Shown here: in pieces, positions 24,576 to 34,276 of the stretch
Layout: every line of letters starts with the position of its first letter
Position numbering within the stretch: position 1 is the stretch's first letter
Assembly (NCBI RefSeq): GCF_900215575.1
Contig: NZ_OBEJ01000001.1
Span: 682,001 to 746,000 of the forward strand
Direction of reading: 5' to 3'
Source of the DNA: Natronoarchaeum philippinense
Lineage (GTDB): Archaea; Halobacteriota; Halobacteria; Halobacteriales; Natronoarchaeaceae
Length of the DNA stretch: 64,000 nt
Translations under genes and position numbers: made by a program
Notes under the pieces: generated by a model
What the model saw: the letters and a program-made list of their open reading frames with translations, nothing else
What the model was told of the DNA's origin: nothing
The model's database searches: none

Positions 24576-25916
24576 TCACTCCAAGGAGTCGAGCATCGGG
24601 CCGTACTTTAGCTGGACCTCGTCCCACTCGCGGTCGGGGTCGCTGTCGGCGACGATGCCGGCGCCCGCAAAGAGCGTCGCCCGATCCTCGCGGGCGACCG
24701 CCGAGCGGATGCCGACGGCGAAGGCGCCGTTGCCCGCGGCGTCGAACCAGCCGACGGGGGCGGCGTACCAGCCACGGTCGAACGTCTCGGTCTCCTTGAT
24801 CGTCTCCCAGGCGGCGTCGGGCGGGAACCCGCCGACCGCGGGCGTCGGGTGGAGGGCCTCGACCAGCGAGAGCACGTGCTCTACGTCGTCGAGTTCGGCC
24901 GTGATCGGCGTCTGGAGGTGCTGGACGGTCGGGAGCGTTCGAATCGTGCGCTGGCCCGTCCGGATCGACCCCGCGAAGGGTTCGAGCTGTTCGCGGACGG
25001 CCTCGGCGACCAGTTCGTGTTCGTGGATGTCCTTCTCGCTGTCGAGCAGTTCGTTCGCCAGCCACTCGTCTTCCTCGGGCGTGTCGCCGCGGCCCGTCGA
25101 GCCCGCCAGCGCCTCGGTCTCGACGGTGCGGCCGGACAGCGAGACGAGGCGCTCGGGCGTCGCGCCGAAGAAGTTCGCGCCCTCGTCGGGCTGGACGAGA
25201 AACCGGTAGCAGTCCGGGTAGGATCGGTCGAGACGAGCGAGCAGGTCCGGGATCGACAGCGGGGCGTCGAGATCGACCGACAGCGCCTGAGCGAGCACGA
25301 CTTTGCGCAGGTCGCCCCGTTCGATCCGGTCGACGGCGGCCCGGACCTGGCGTCGCCACTCCGTTCGAGAGGTCGTGCGCTCGCGGGACGCGACGCCGGG
25401 CGGAGCGCCCGGGCGGCCGTCGGCAGTCGCGGCCGAAATCTCGGCCGCCACGTCGTCGAGACGCCGCTCGACCGCGGCGTCGTCCGGCGGATCGACAGCG
25501 TTGACGGTCAGCCAGACGCCGTCGTCGCTCCACGTGATCTGCACTTGGGGGAGGACGAAGCGGGCGCCGGCAAAGCCCTTCCACGGGCCGGCCGGTTCGT
25601 GCTCGTCGTGAAAGGCAAAGCCCCCGAACAGCCGCGGGCGGCCGACGACGCGTTCGGCGTCGCCGTCGAGGTGGGAGAACAGCCGTTCGGCCGCCTCTCG
25701 TACCGCGTCGAAGCGGTCCGGCCCGTCGGCGTCGATCGTCGCCGCCGCGCCCCAGCCGGCGACTGTGGGGCCGTCCGGCGGCGTCCAGAGCTCTCGGGGC
25801 GGCTCGAAGGCGTCGAGAACTGCCCGGCGCGAGAGATCGTCGAGTTCGCGGCGCCGAGTCACGAGCGGTCCGTCGATCGGATCTCGCCGACCGTCCCCGC
25901 TGCGCAGCGATTCCAT
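24576..25916 (-). CDS. menF: Isochorismate synthase MenF
   Basis: A 446-residue chorismate-utilising enzyme that converts chorismate to isochorismate for menaquinone. The conserved C-terminal domain is visible as RKVVLAQALSVD, FFGATPERLVSLSG, then GSTGRGDTPEEDEWL, HELVAEAVREQLEPF, HLQTPITAEL, LHPTPAVGGFP and VGIRSAVAREDRATLFAGAG, ending with EWDEVQLKYGPM. These match MenF/EntC-type proteins; the link to menD (four bases downstream) makes isochorismate synthase much more likely than anthranilate or salicylate synthesis. The ATG at 25916 gives MESLRSGDGRRD. The short acidic GRGDTPEEDEW insertion is normal for the family. Confidence 0.94.
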   Translation of the reverse strand: MESLRSGDGRRDPIDGPLVTRRRELDDLSRRAVLDAFEPPRELWTPPDGPTVAGWGAAATIDADGPDRFDAVREAAERLFSHLDGDAERVVGRPRLFGGFAFHDEHEPAGPWKGFAGARFVLPQVQITWSDDGVWLTVNAVDPPDDAAVERRLDDVAAEISAATADGRPGAPPGVASRERTTSRTEWRRQVRAAVDRIERGDLRKVVLAQALSVDLDAPLSIPDLLARLDRSYPDCYRFLVQPDEGANFFGATPERLVSLSGRTVETEALAGSTGRGDTPEEDEWLANELLDSEKDIHEHELVAEAVREQLEPFAGSIRTGQRTIRTLPTVQHLQTPITAELDDVEHVLSLVEALHPTPAVGGFPPDAAWETIKETETFDRGWYAAPVGWFDAAGNGAFAVGIRSAVAREDRATLFAGAGIVADSDPDREWDEVQLKYGPMLDSLE

Positions 25917-26049
25917 CGCACGACACTCGGGAGGCCGGGCTATTTAGCCTGTCCCTCTGGTCGTCGGCGCACCGCTGGCCCGACTCGTGCATGTGATCCG
26001 CTACCGATACGCTTTTTTCAGGATCGAACAAACGAATCGCCAATCGACA

Positions 26050-26067
26050 GCCCGGCTACGGCCGGGC
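26050..26067 (+). other. Hairpin in the leader of the DUF4129/DUF58 cluster
   Basis: GCCCGGC (26050-26056), TACG, GCCGGGC (26061-26067) form a perfect 7-bp hairpin 20 bases before the first start codon of the cluster. It could be a 5'UTR structure or just part of the intergenic region. It is not followed by a T-run, so it is unlikely to be a terminator for menF. Confidence 0.45.
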
Positions 26068-26087
26068 CTCGCGCACTCTCTCCACAG

Positions 26088-26981
26088 ATGCAATCGAACT
26101 CTTTGGGCCCCGCGCTCGTCGCGGGTCTGTGTATCGCCGCGCTCGGCCTCGGCGCCGCGACGCTTTCGAGCGCCGTGGTCGTCCCGTCGAACCCGGCCGC
26201 CGTCCCCGGCGGATCGATCGACCTGCCGTGGCCAACGTCAGCGAGCTACGCCGCTATGGCCGTTCTCACAGGCCTACTGGTGCTCGCCGTCTACACGTTC
26301 GACGGCCGCGGAATCAGCGACAAGCGACAGTTCGTCAGGGCGATCCCCGTGCTCGTCGTGATCGTCGCCCTGATCATCGTCGTGAACCACGTCTGGCTGA
26401 CCTCGCTCCAGCCACCATCCGGCTTCGATATCTCGGCAGCCAACGGCTCCTCGGGCGGCAGCGGCGGGGGCGGCGCCGCGTCGAACAACTCGTCGGGCGA
26501 CTCGGGCGGTCCCGTCGGTGACGGCAACCTCTTTGCGACAGCCGGACTGGTCGCGGCGCTGTTGATCGGGCTGCTGGCGGTCGCCGGCGCCGAGTACATC
26601 CCCGATGGAGACGACGACCAGCAGAGCCGCCGGGAGTCAGCGGCCGACGCTGACGATGCGGACGCCGCGGCGATCGGCGAGGCGGCGGGCCGCGCGGCCG
26701 ACCGGATCGAGGCGACCGACGACGGCTTCGAGAACGAGGTGTACCGCGCGTGGCGCGAGATGGCCGACGGCGTCGACGTCGGGAGCCCCCGGACGAGCAC
26801 GCCAGCCGAGTTTGCCGCCGCGGCGGCCGACGCCGGTCTCGACCCCGACCGCGTCGAAGAGCTCACCGACCTGTTCGAGGCGGTTCGCTACGGCGACCGC
26901 GCCGTCACCGAAGAGCGCGAGCGCCGAGCCGTCGAGGCGCTCCGTGGCATCGAGCGCGAACAAGGAGGTGACGAGCAGTGA
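26088..26981 (+). CDS. DUF4129-domain membrane protein
   Basis: A 297-residue protein with four predicted membrane helices: two near residues 7-60 (LVAGLCIAALGLGAATLSSA and MAVLTGLLVLAVYTF), one near 83-103 (IPVLVVIVALIIVVNHVWL) and one near 150. A Gly/Ser/Asn-rich linker (NGSSGGSGGGGAASNNSS) precedes the fourth helix. The C-terminal domain EVYRAWREMADGV followed by TPAEFAAAAADAGLDPD and LFEAVRYG is the DUF4129 signature, usually found beside transglutaminase and DUF58 proteins. It opens a four-gene cluster in which each gene overlaps the next by four bases (GTGA). The ATG at 26088 is chosen because the region upstream is antisense to menF. Confidence 0.85.
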   Translation: MQSNSLGPALVAGLCIAALGLGAATLSSAVVVPSNPAAVPGGSIDLPWPTSASYAAMAVLTGLLVLAVYTFDGRGISDKRQFVRAIPVLVVIVALIIVVNHVWLTSLQPPSGFDISAANGSSGGSGGGGAASNNSSGDSGGPVGDGNLFATAGLVAALLIGLLAVAGAEYIPDGDDDQQSRRESAADADDADAAAIGEAAGRAADRIEATDDGFENEVYRAWREMADGVDVGSPRTSTPAEFAAAAADAGLDPDRVEELTDLFEAVRYGDRAVTEERERRAVEALRGIEREQGGDEQ

Positions 26982-27535
26982 GCGCCGCCGGACGCGTGCT
27001 CGTCGCGGTCGGCACCGTCACTGCCGTCCTCGGGCTGGCGCTGCTCGTCGAGCCGGGACTCGCCAGCGAAGTGTTTGCCGACCAGTTCTACGTCAGTCTC
27101 GTCGGCGTGCTGGCGGTCCTGCAGGGCGGACGCTACGCCCGCGACGCGTGGCGCTCGCCGGTCGTCGGCGCCGAGACGGGCGATCCCGAACTCGTCGAGG
27201 GCGTTCCGACGCCGGGCGACGGCTTCGACGCGGCGCTCGATTCGGCGTCCGATGTCCACACGATCGACGGGCGCAGCGAGATCAGAGAGCGCCTCGGCGG
27301 GATTGCCAGCGTCGTTCTCGAACGGCGCCGGGACTGCTCGCCCGAACAGGCACGCGAGCAACTCGCCGCCGGCGACTGGACCGACGATCCGCTGGCGGCG
27401 GCGTTTTTCAGCGACAACGCCGACATCCCGCTCTCGATTCGCCTGCGAATCCGAGTGAGCTCGAAGTCGCCGTTCGGCGTTCGAGCCGAACACGCCGCCG
27501 ACGAACTCGAACGGATCTGGAGGGCCGAGTCGTGA
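26978..27535 (+). CDS. Membrane protein of the DUF58 cluster
   Basis: A 185-residue protein with one or two N-terminal hydrophobic segments (about residues 5-50, VLVAVGTVTAVLGLALLVEPG and FYVSLVGVLAVLQGGRYA) and a soluble C-terminal domain of about 130 residues rich in Arg, Asp and Glu. That domain contains DCSPEQAREQLAAGDWTDDP and AAFFSDNADIPLSIRLRIRVSS. Haloarchaea keep such a protein between DUF4129 and DUF58 genes; function unknown. It starts with GTG 26978, overlapping the preceding stop, and its own stop overlaps the next start. Confidence 0.8.
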   Translation: MSAAGRVLVAVGTVTAVLGLALLVEPGLASEVFADQFYVSLVGVLAVLQGGRYARDAWRSPVVGAETGDPELVEGVPTPGDGFDAALDSASDVHTIDGRSEIRERLGGIASVVLERRRDCSPEQAREQLAAGDWTDDPLAAAFFSDNADIPLSIRLRIRVSSKSPFGVRAEHAADELERIWRAES

Positions 27536-28956
27536 CCGCCGCCGAGCAGACAGTCGACGCCGATGCGACGGCCCGCGACTCGGCGCCGACCGAGGATGCC
27601 GACGGCGCTGACACAGCCGACGCCGAGAGTGCGTTCGACGACGCCGACGCAGCCGCTGTGTCCGCAGACCGGATCGTCGCCGCCGAGGACCGCTACACAG
27701 GCCGGTGGAACGGCGTCGCCGCGGCGGCGCTGCTGGCGGTCGGCGTCGGCGCGATCGCCCAATCGCCGGCGGCGTTTCTCCTCGGCGTCTTCGGCGTCGC
27801 CTACGCCGCCTACGCGCGGATGGCCGAGCCGCCGGCGGTCGATCTCCGAGTCGAACGCGAGTTCGGCACCGACCGCCCCGACCCGGGCGAAGCGGTCGAC
27901 GTGACCGTCCGGATCACCAACGAGGGCGCGTCGATTCCCGATCTGCGCGTGGTCGATGGCGTCCCCGACCAGATTCACGTCGTCGAGGGGACGCCCCGGC
28001 TCGCCGCCGATCTGGGGGCCGGCGAGACCGTCGAGCTACAGTACGCGGTGGGCGCCGAGCGTGGCCGGCACGAGTTCGACCACCTTCGGGCGATCGCTCG
28101 TGGGTACAGCGGCGCCGTCGAGCGCGACGCCGACGTGCAGTCAGCGACCGACGACGAGCTGTACTGCACGCCCGGCGAGCTGCCGCCGTCGACGAACCTC
28201 TCCTTGCAGTCGCTGACGACGCCCTACGCCGGCCGGGTCGAGACCGACATCGGCGGCGACGGCGCCGAGTTCTACGCGACCCGCGAGTACCAGCGGGGCG
28301 ACCCGCTCTCCCGGGTCGACTGGAACCGGAAAGCACGGACCGGCGAGCTCTCGACCATCGAGTTCCGCGAGGAGCGAGCCGCCTCCGTCGTACTGCTGAT
28401 CGACGTGCGCGTCGAGTCGTGGCTCCGGCCGGACGCCGCCTCACCGAGCGCCGTCGAGCGCTCGGTCGAGGGCGCGATGCAGGTGTTTTCCTCGCTGATC
28501 GAGGGCGGCGACCGCGTCGGCGTCGCGGTGCTGGGCGCGACCGATCCGTGGCTGCCACCGGGGAGCGGCGAGGACCACCGCGCCGCTGCTCGCAGGCTGT
28601 TCGTCGAGCATCCGCTGTTGACGCCCGAATCGGCCGATGACCTGATCGAGCGGCCGATCAGCGTCGACTCGCTCCGCAAGCAGCTGCCGAGTCACTCGCA
28701 GGTGATCCTGTTCTCGCCGCTGTGCGACGACGGCGCCGTCGAGCAGGCGACGCTGCTGGAAGCCGCCGGCCACCGCGTCACCGCGGTCAGCCCCGATCCG
28801 ACGGCGACGGCCACGGCCGGCCAGTCCGTCGCGCACGTCGAGCGTGAGCTCCGGCTCTCGGAGCTTCGTCGCACCGGTGCCCGCGTCGTAGACTGGCGTT
28901 GGGAGGAGCCGCTGGCAGCCGCTATCTCGCGGGCCGGCGAGAGGTGGTCGGCGTGA
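27532..28956 (+). CDS. DUF58-domain protein
   Basis: A 474-residue protein. An acidic N-terminus (about 55 residues) precedes two membrane helices (AAALLAVGVGAIAQSP and FLLGVFGVAYAAYARMA), an extracellular-like beta domain (DVTVRITNEGASIPDLRV), and the DUF58 core ETDIGGDGAEFYATREY, YQRGDPLSRVDWNRKAR, SVVLLIDVRVES. The last has a von Willebrand-like aspartate but no full MIDAS. DUF58 proteins are normally partnered with MoxR ATPases and transglutaminase-like proteins; the ATPase is not in this cluster. The start GTG 27532 overlaps the upstream stop. The role is unknown; envelope or metal/protein assembly have been suggested for related loci. Confidence 0.88.
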   Translation: MTAAEQTVDADATARDSAPTEDADGADTADAESAFDDADAAAVSADRIVAAEDRYTGRWNGVAAAALLAVGVGAIAQSPAAFLLGVFGVAYAAYARMAEPPAVDLRVEREFGTDRPDPGEAVDVTVRITNEGASIPDLRVVDGVPDQIHVVEGTPRLAADLGAGETVELQYAVGAERGRHEFDHLRAIARGYSGAVERDADVQSATDDELYCTPGELPPSTNLSLQSLTTPYAGRVETDIGGDGAEFYATREYQRGDPLSRVDWNRKARTGELSTIEFREERAASVVLLIDVRVESWLRPDAASPSAVERSVEGAMQVFSSLIEGGDRVGVAVLGATDPWLPPGSGEDHRAAARRLFVEHPLLTPESADDLIERPISVDSLRKQLPSHSQVILFSPLCDDGAVEQATLLEAAGHRVTAVSPDPTATATAGQSVAHVERELRLSELRRTGARVVDWRWEEPLAAAISRAGERWSA

Positions 28957-29477
28957 CCGACGGCGTCGAGCGGGGGCCGACCCGGACGAGCACGCGCGTC
29001 GCACTCGCGGCCGGCGTCGGGTGCGTACTTGCGCTCGCCACCGGGTCGCTCGCGTCGCTCGTACTGGGTGTGCCGGCACTCGGTACGCTCGCGGTCGGCA
29101 TGCGACGAGTGGACCGGCGGGGCATCGACGCCGGGGCGTTCGGGCTGTTCGCCGCGGCGCTGCTGGCGGCGGTCACGGGCGCGCCGACCGCGTCGACGCT
29201 GATCGGCGCCGGACTGGCCATCCTCGCGTGGGACGCCGGCGGCAACGCCCTCGAACTCGGCCGGCAGGTCGGTCGGGACGCCGCGACCCGCGAGGCTGAG
29301 ATCGCACATCTTTCGGGGACCGTCGGCGTCGCCGCCGGTGCTGGCGGGCTCGGCTACGGCTTCTACACCGCTGGTAGCGGCGGCCGGCCGGTCGCCGCGC
29401 TGGTGCTGTTGAGCTTCGCCGCGGTGTTGCTGGCCTCGGCGCTGCGGCTCCGACCACTCGCTCGCGGCGACAACTGA
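28953..29477 (+). CDS. Polytopic membrane protein ending the DUF58 cluster
   Basis: A 174-residue protein of five or six hydrophobic helices (VALAAGVGCVLALATGSLAS, VLGVPALGTLAVGM, GLFAAALLAAVTG, IGAGLAILAWDAGGNA, VAALVLLSFAAVLLASALRL) with short loops. A central RQVGRDAATREAEIAHLSG loop is hydrophilic. It begins at GTG 28953 overlapping the DUF58 stop by GTGA. No enzymatic motif is visible. Its place at the end of the four-gene coupled set suggests it is a membrane partner of the DUF58 protein. Confidence 0.78.
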   Translation: MTDGVERGPTRTSTRVALAAGVGCVLALATGSLASLVLGVPALGTLAVGMRRVDRRGIDAGAFGLFAAALLAAVTGAPTASTLIGAGLAILAWDAGGNALELGRQVGRDAATREAEIAHLSGTVGVAAGAGGLGYGFYTAGSGGRPVAALVLLSFAAVLLASALRLRPLARGDN

Positions 29478-29923
29478 GGCTGACGCGCATACCCAGTATG
29501 ACGCCCCCGCCCCCGTTGTTTATAAACTGTCGAGACGAACATTCCCGTAGCGGGGCACCGTCACCGCCTCGATCGGACGGATACCGATAGCCTTTATAAC
29601 CCAAAGTATACTGGTAAATAGGGTTTGGGGATACGCTTATACGTCTTCACTCCCGTACATAGTATACGTCCGGTGGCCGCCCACCGGTCCCCGCACCCGA
29701 GCCCGTTCGCGTCGTATCGTGTCGTCGTTCGCCGCCGAAGCCGTCGTCTCGCGTAGAGGTTTGGGGAACGACACCACATGACAAGAACTGTCGACGCTTC
29801 CCGTCGCGCCGCCGCGCGTTCGCCGCCGATACAGCGCCCCGAGCGGCCGCGCTGGTCGCACCTCGACACCCGTGCGGCGAGTCTAGTGGCGATCGTCGGT
29901 GGTACACGGCCGCCAGTGATACA
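29478..29923 (+). promoter_or_regulatory. Long intergenic region upstream of the PrkA operon
   Basis: A 446-base gap without a convincing gene. Three TATA-like elements (GTTTATAAAC near 29518, CTTTATAAC near 29592, GCTTATACG near 29635) cluster in an AT-rich 29515-29650 stretch. The remaining 270 bases before the ATG at 29924 are GC-rich, implying an unusually long leader for a haloarchaeon if the promoter is there. CCCAAA (29600-29605) and TTTGGG (29624-29629) form an inverted repeat over the second TATA box. GGTTTGGGGA occurs at 29622 and 29759. An ORF on the plus strand from 29778 (59 codons, reaching past 29924 in another frame) has little support. Confidence 0.5.
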
Positions 29924-31996
29924 ATGTCAGGAGACACAGAAACCCTCGACGAACTGAGCCAAGAGTACAGGCAGTCGATGCCCGAGGACCTCCGGGAGAC
30001 CAAGTCCTTCGAGTGGTATCTCGACGCGGTCTACGACGACCCGAAGATAGCCCGCAACGCCCACCAGCGCGTGGCGGACATGTTCGACTACTACGGCACC
30101 GAGTACGACGAAGAGACCGGTGTCGTCGAGTACCTACTGGCCTCGGAGGACCCGCTCGGAGACGGCGAAAACCGGTTTTTCGGCCGGGTAGTCCACGAGT
30201 CGATCCACGAGTTCGTCAACAAGGTCAAAAGCGGCGCCCGACGGCTCGGTCCGGAGCGCCGCATCAAGCTCCTGCTCGGCCCAGTCGGTTCGGGTAAGTC
30301 TCACTTCGACAAACAGGTCCGACGCTACTTCGAGGACTACACGCTACGCGATGCGGGGCGGATGTACACGTTCCGGTGGACGAACCTCTGTGACGTGATC
30401 GACGATCAGGACCCTGCCGACGACACGGTCCGGTCGCCGATGAATCAGGACCCGCTCGTGTTGCTCCCCCAAGAGCAGCGCGACTCGGTGATCGACGGGA
30501 TCAACGAACGGCTCGACGCGCCCTATACGATCCGCAACGAGCAGGCCCTCGATCCCGAGAGCGAGTTCTACATGGACCGGCTGCTCGCCCACTACGAGGA
30601 CGACCTCAAGGCGGTGCTGGCCAACCACGTCGAGATCGTCCGCCTGACCGCCGACGAGAACAAACGGCAGGCCCTAGAGACGTTCGAGCCCAAAGACAAG
30701 AAGAATCAGGACGAGACCGAGCTCACCGGCGACGTGAACTACAGCAAGATCGCCGTCTACGGCGAGTCCGACCCGCGTGCGTTCGACTACTCGGGGGCGT
30801 TCTGCAACGCCAACCGCGGCGTGTTCTCCGGCGAGGAGCTACTCAAACTCCAGCGGGAGTTCCTCTACGACTTCCTGCACGCCACCCAAGAGCAGACGAT
30901 CAAGCCCAAATCCAACCCGCGGATCGACATCGACCAAGTGATCGTCGGGCGGACGAACATGCCCGAGTACAAGGACAAGAAGGGCGACGAGAAGATGGAG
31001 GCGTTCAACGACCGCACCAAGCGGATCGACTTCCCCTACGTCCTTTCCTACGAGCACGAGGCCGACATCTACGACAAGATGCTCACGAACGCCGACGTGC
31101 CCGACATCCACGTCGAGCCCCACACCTTGGAGATGGCCGGCCTCTTCGGCGTCCTCACGCGGATCGAGGAACCCGACACCGAACTCGTCGACCTGCTCCA
31201 GAAGGCCAAAGCCTACAACGGCGAGGTCGACGAGGGCGACGATGTCGACGTGAAAAAGCTCCGCGACGAAGCCGAAGCCACCGCCGAGATCGGCGAGGGG
31301 ATGGACGGCGTCTCGCCCCGGTTCATCGGCGACGAGATCGCCGAGGCGATCATGGACTCGAAGCACCGCTCGCGGGGCTTTCTCTCGCCGCTGACGGTGT
31401 TCAACTTCTTCGAGGAGAACCTCGAACACCACGGCTCGATCCCCGAGGACAACTTCGATCGGTACTACCGCTACCTCGAAACCGTCCGCGAGGAGTACCG
31501 CGAGCGGGCCATCGAGGACGTGCGCCACGCGCTGGCCTACGACGTCGACGAGATCCGGCGCCAAGGCGAGAAGTACATGGACCACGTGATGGCCTACATC
31601 GACGACGACACCGTCGAGGACGAGCTCACGGGCCGCGAACAGGAGCCCGACGAGACGTTCCTGCGCTCGGTCGAAGAGAAGCTAGAGATCCCCGAGGACC
31701 GCAAAGACGACTTCCGCCAGGAGGTCTCGAATTGGGTCTCCCGGCGCGCACGCGAGGGCGAGGCCTTCGATCCCCAAGACAACGAGCGGCTTCGCCGCGC
31801 CCTCGAACGGAAGCTCTGGGAGGACAAGAAGCACAACATCAACTTCTCCGCGCTGGTCAGCGCCAACGAGTTCGACGACGACGAGCGCAACCAGTGGATC
31901 GACGCGCTGATCGAACAGGGCTACAGCGAGGACGGCGCGCGGGAGGTGCTAGAGTTCGCCGGCGCCGAAGTCGCCAAGTCCGAGCTGGAGGAATAA
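29924..31996 (+). CDS. PrkA/YeaG-family serine protein kinase, first copy
   Basis: A 690-residue AAA-type P-loop protein of the PrkA family. In bacteria PrkA (YeaG) is a stress- or starvation-induced kinase; whether archaeal ones phosphorylate proteins is not established. Walker A is GPVGSGKS (residues 119-126). The N-terminal SFEWYLDAVYDDPKIARNAHQR is diagnostic. The AAA core continues with ANRGVFSGEELLKL and RIDFPYVLSYEHEADIYDKM. A C-terminal domain SPRFIGDEIAEAIMDSKHRSRG follows. It is about 70 residues longer than E. coli YeaG. Its stop shares an A with the ATG of the second kinase (TAATG). Confidence 0.92.
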   Translation: MSGDTETLDELSQEYRQSMPEDLRETKSFEWYLDAVYDDPKIARNAHQRVADMFDYYGTEYDEETGVVEYLLASEDPLGDGENRFFGRVVHESIHEFVNKVKSGARRLGPERRIKLLLGPVGSGKSHFDKQVRRYFEDYTLRDAGRMYTFRWTNLCDVIDDQDPADDTVRSPMNQDPLVLLPQEQRDSVIDGINERLDAPYTIRNEQALDPESEFYMDRLLAHYEDDLKAVLANHVEIVRLTADENKRQALETFEPKDKKNQDETELTGDVNYSKIAVYGESDPRAFDYSGAFCNANRGVFSGEELLKLQREFLYDFLHATQEQTIKPKSNPRIDIDQVIVGRTNMPEYKDKKGDEKMEAFNDRTKRIDFPYVLSYEHEADIYDKMLTNADVPDIHVEPHTLEMAGLFGVLTRIEEPDTELVDLLQKAKAYNGEVDEGDDVDVKKLRDEAEATAEIGEGMDGVSPRFIGDEIAEAIMDSKHRSRGFLSPLTVFNFFEENLEHHGSIPEDNFDRYYRYLETVREEYRERAIEDVRHALAYDVDEIRRQGEKYMDHVMAYIDDDTVEDELTGREQEPDETFLRSVEEKLEIPEDRKDDFRQEVSNWVSRRAREGEAFDPQDNERLRRALERKLWEDKKHNINFSALVSANEFDDDERNQWIDALIEQGYSEDGAREVLEFAGAEVAKSELEE

Positions 31997-34275
31997 TGAG
32001 CCGAGGCGACGAGTACGTCAGAGCGGCCGACCGAGCGCTCGAAGGCGCCTACGAGGAGCCGATGAGCTTGGAGGCGTACGTCGACACCGTCTTCGAGAGT
32101 CCGAACATCGCGTCTCACGCCAGCAAGTACCTGCTGGAGGCGATCGAGGCCGCGGGCACTCGACCGGTCGTCGAGGACGGCGAGGACAAGGAGCGCTATC
32201 GCTTCTTCGACGACCCGCACAACGGCGGCGAGCACGCGATCTTGGGCAACACCGAGGTGCTCAACGCCTTCGTCGACGACCTGCGAACGATCGCGGCCGA
32301 GCGCGGGAAAGGCGAGAAGATCATCTGGTTCGACGGGCCGACCGCGACCGGCAAATCCGAACTCAAGCGGTGTCTGATCAACGGTCTCCGGGAGTACTCC
32401 AAGACCCCGGAGGGACGCCGCTACACGGTCGAGTGGAACGTCGAGGGCGCGGTCGAAACCCGCGGGCTCAGCTACGGCGGCGATGGCGTCCCCGACGAGG
32501 ACGCGTGGTACGAAAGCCCGGTGCAGGCCCACCCGCTCAGCGTCTTCCCCGAGGACATCCGGGAGGACCTGCTGGCCGAGCTGAACGCCGCGAGCGAGGA
32601 CCACATCGACCTCCACGTCGACCAGCGCCTCGACCCGTTCTCGCGGGAGGCCTACGAGTATCTCGAAGAGCAGTACCGGCGCAACGGCGCCGAAGAGCTG
32701 TTCTCGACGATCACCGACCCGAAACACCTGCGCGTGAAAAACTACGTCGTCGATGTCGGTCAGGGGATCGGCGTGCTCCACTCCGAGGACGAGGGCCACC
32801 CCAAGCAGCGGCTCGTCGGCTCGTGGATGCAGGGGATGCTACAGGAACTCGACTCTCGCGGGCGCAAGAACCCGCAGGCGTTCAGTTACGACGGCGTCCT
32901 CTCGCAGGGCAACGGGCTTCTGACGATCGTCGAGGACGCCGCCCAGCACGCCGACCTGCTCCAGAAACTGCTGAACGTGCCCGACGAGGGTACCGTCAAG
33001 CTCGACAAGGGGATCGGGATGGACGTGGACACGCAACTGCTCATCATCTCGAACCCCGATCTCGACGCCCAACTCAATCAGCACGCCGACCGCAACGGCA
33101 CCGATCCGCTGAAGGCGCTCAAGCGTCGACTCGACAAGCACGAGTTTACATACCTCACCAACTACTCGCTGGAGGCCGAGCTGATCCGGCGGGAGCTGAC
33201 CAACGAGACCGAGGTGTGGGAGTCGACCGAGTACGACGAGATCGAGGCGAAGCTCCGCGAGCCGGTGACGGTGACGGTCCGCGACGCCGACGGCGAACTC
33301 ACCGAGCGCGAACTGGCGCCCCACGCCGTCGAGGCCGCCGCGATGTACGCCGTCGTCACGCGGCTGGACGACGGCGACCTGCCGGCCGGCGTCGATCTGG
33401 TCGACAAGGCGGTGCTGTTCGATCGAGGCTACCTGCAGGACGGCGACGAGCGCATCGAGAAAGACGACTTCGAGTTCGTTGGCGCGACCGACGGCGAACA
33501 CGGCATCCCCGTGACCTACACGCGCGACGAGTTGGCGAGTCTGCTCCAGACCGAGCGCGACCGCCACCACGCCGACCTGCCCGTCGAGGACGTCGTGATG
33601 CCCCGCGACGTGCTCAACTCGATGGCCGAGAATCTGAACGACGCGCCGGTGTTCTCGGCCGGCGAGCGCACCGAGTTCGAGAACCGCGTCGTCCCGGTGA
33701 AAAATCACGTGTTCAAACAGCAAGAGGAGGACGTGCTCGACGCGATGCTACGTGACAAGCGCGTCGACGCCGACACCGTCGAGGAGTACGTCCGGCACGT
33801 CTACGCGTGGGCGACCGACGAGCAGATCACTAACGACCGCGGCGAGCGCGTCGAGCCCGACCCGCTGAAGATGAAGGTGTTCGAGGTCGAGCACATGGGT
33901 CGGTTCGCCGAGGAGAGCTATCAGGGCGACGAGCCCGGCCCCGGCGTCCGGGAGTTCCGCACCGAGAAGATCATCACCGCGCTGAACCGCCACGCGTGGG
34001 AGCACCGCGACGAGGACTTCTCGGTGGCCGACGTGGACCTGACGGATATCCCGATCATCCGGTCGCTGCTCGAAAGCTACGACTGGGAAGATGTCGCGCG
34101 TATCCACGAGGACTTCGACCCGCGCCAGTGGGACGACCCGCCGGCCGACACCGAGACCGCGACCGTGAAAGCACAGACGATCGCAAACATGACGGACCTG
34201 TTCGACTACAGCGAGGCCGCGGCCGAACTGACGAGCCGCCACGTCGTCGGGCAGGTCGCCTACAAGTGGGATTAG
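31996..34275 (+). CDS. PrkA-family protein kinase, second, divergent copy
   Basis: A 759-residue PrkA-like protein. Walker A is GPTATGKS (residues 114-121). Later blocks are [44 protein letters not shown] (Walker B region) and [19 protein letters not shown], with a C-terminal helical domain. The pair of PrkA proteins is collinear but shares only the core. The second copy has extra segments in the middle ([21 protein letters not shown]). Many haloarchaea keep two prkA genes together, which suggests hetero-oligomers or serial action. It overlaps the first gene by one base, and the YeaH gene starts one base after its stop, so all are co-translated. Confidence 0.9.
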   Translation: MSRGDEYVRAADRALEGAYEEPMSLEAYVDTVFESPNIASHASKYLLEAIEAAGTRPVVEDGEDKERYRFFDDPHNGGEHAILGNTEVLNAFVDDLRTIAAERGKGEKIIWFDGPTATGKSELKRCLINGLREYSKTPEGRRYTVEWNVEGAVETRGLSYGGDGVPDEDAWYESPVQAHPLSVFPEDIREDLLAELNAASEDHIDLHVDQRLDPFSREAYEYLEEQYRRNGAEELFSTITDPKHLRVKNYVVDVGQGIGVLHSEDEGHPKQRLVGSWMQGMLQELDSRGRKNPQAFSYDGVLSQGNGLLTIVEDAAQHADLLQKLLNVPDEGTVKLDKGIGMDVDTQLLIISNPDLDAQLNQHADRNGTDPLKALKRRLDKHEFTYLTNYSLEAELIRRELTNETEVWESTEYDEIEAKLREPVTVTVRDADGELTERELAPHAVEAAAMYAVVTRLDDGDLPAGVDLVDKAVLFDRGYLQDGDERIEKDDFEFVGATDGEHGIPVTYTRDELASLLQTERDRHHADLPVEDVVMPRDVLNSMAENLNDAPVFSAGERTEFENRVVPVKNHVFKQQEEDVLDAMLRDKRVDADTVEEYVRHVYAWATDEQITNDRGERVEPDPLKMKVFEVEHMGRFAEESYQGDEPGPGVREFRTEKIITALNRHAWEHRDEDFSVADVDLTDIPIIRSLLESYDWEDVARIHEDFDPRQWDDPPADTETATVKAQTIANMTDLFDYSEAAAELTSRHVVGQVAYKWD

Positions 34276-34276
34276 C

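Noticed and set aside
24849-26087. An in-frame upstream extension of the DUF4129 gene.
   Set aside because: It lies antisense to menF and has no membrane or domain signal; the true start is the ATG at 26088 with a hydrophobic N-terminus.
29594-29869. Small minus-strand ORFs in the PrkA leader region.
   Set aside because: They lack promoter spacing, family signature and typical acidic composition; the region is better explained as regulatory.
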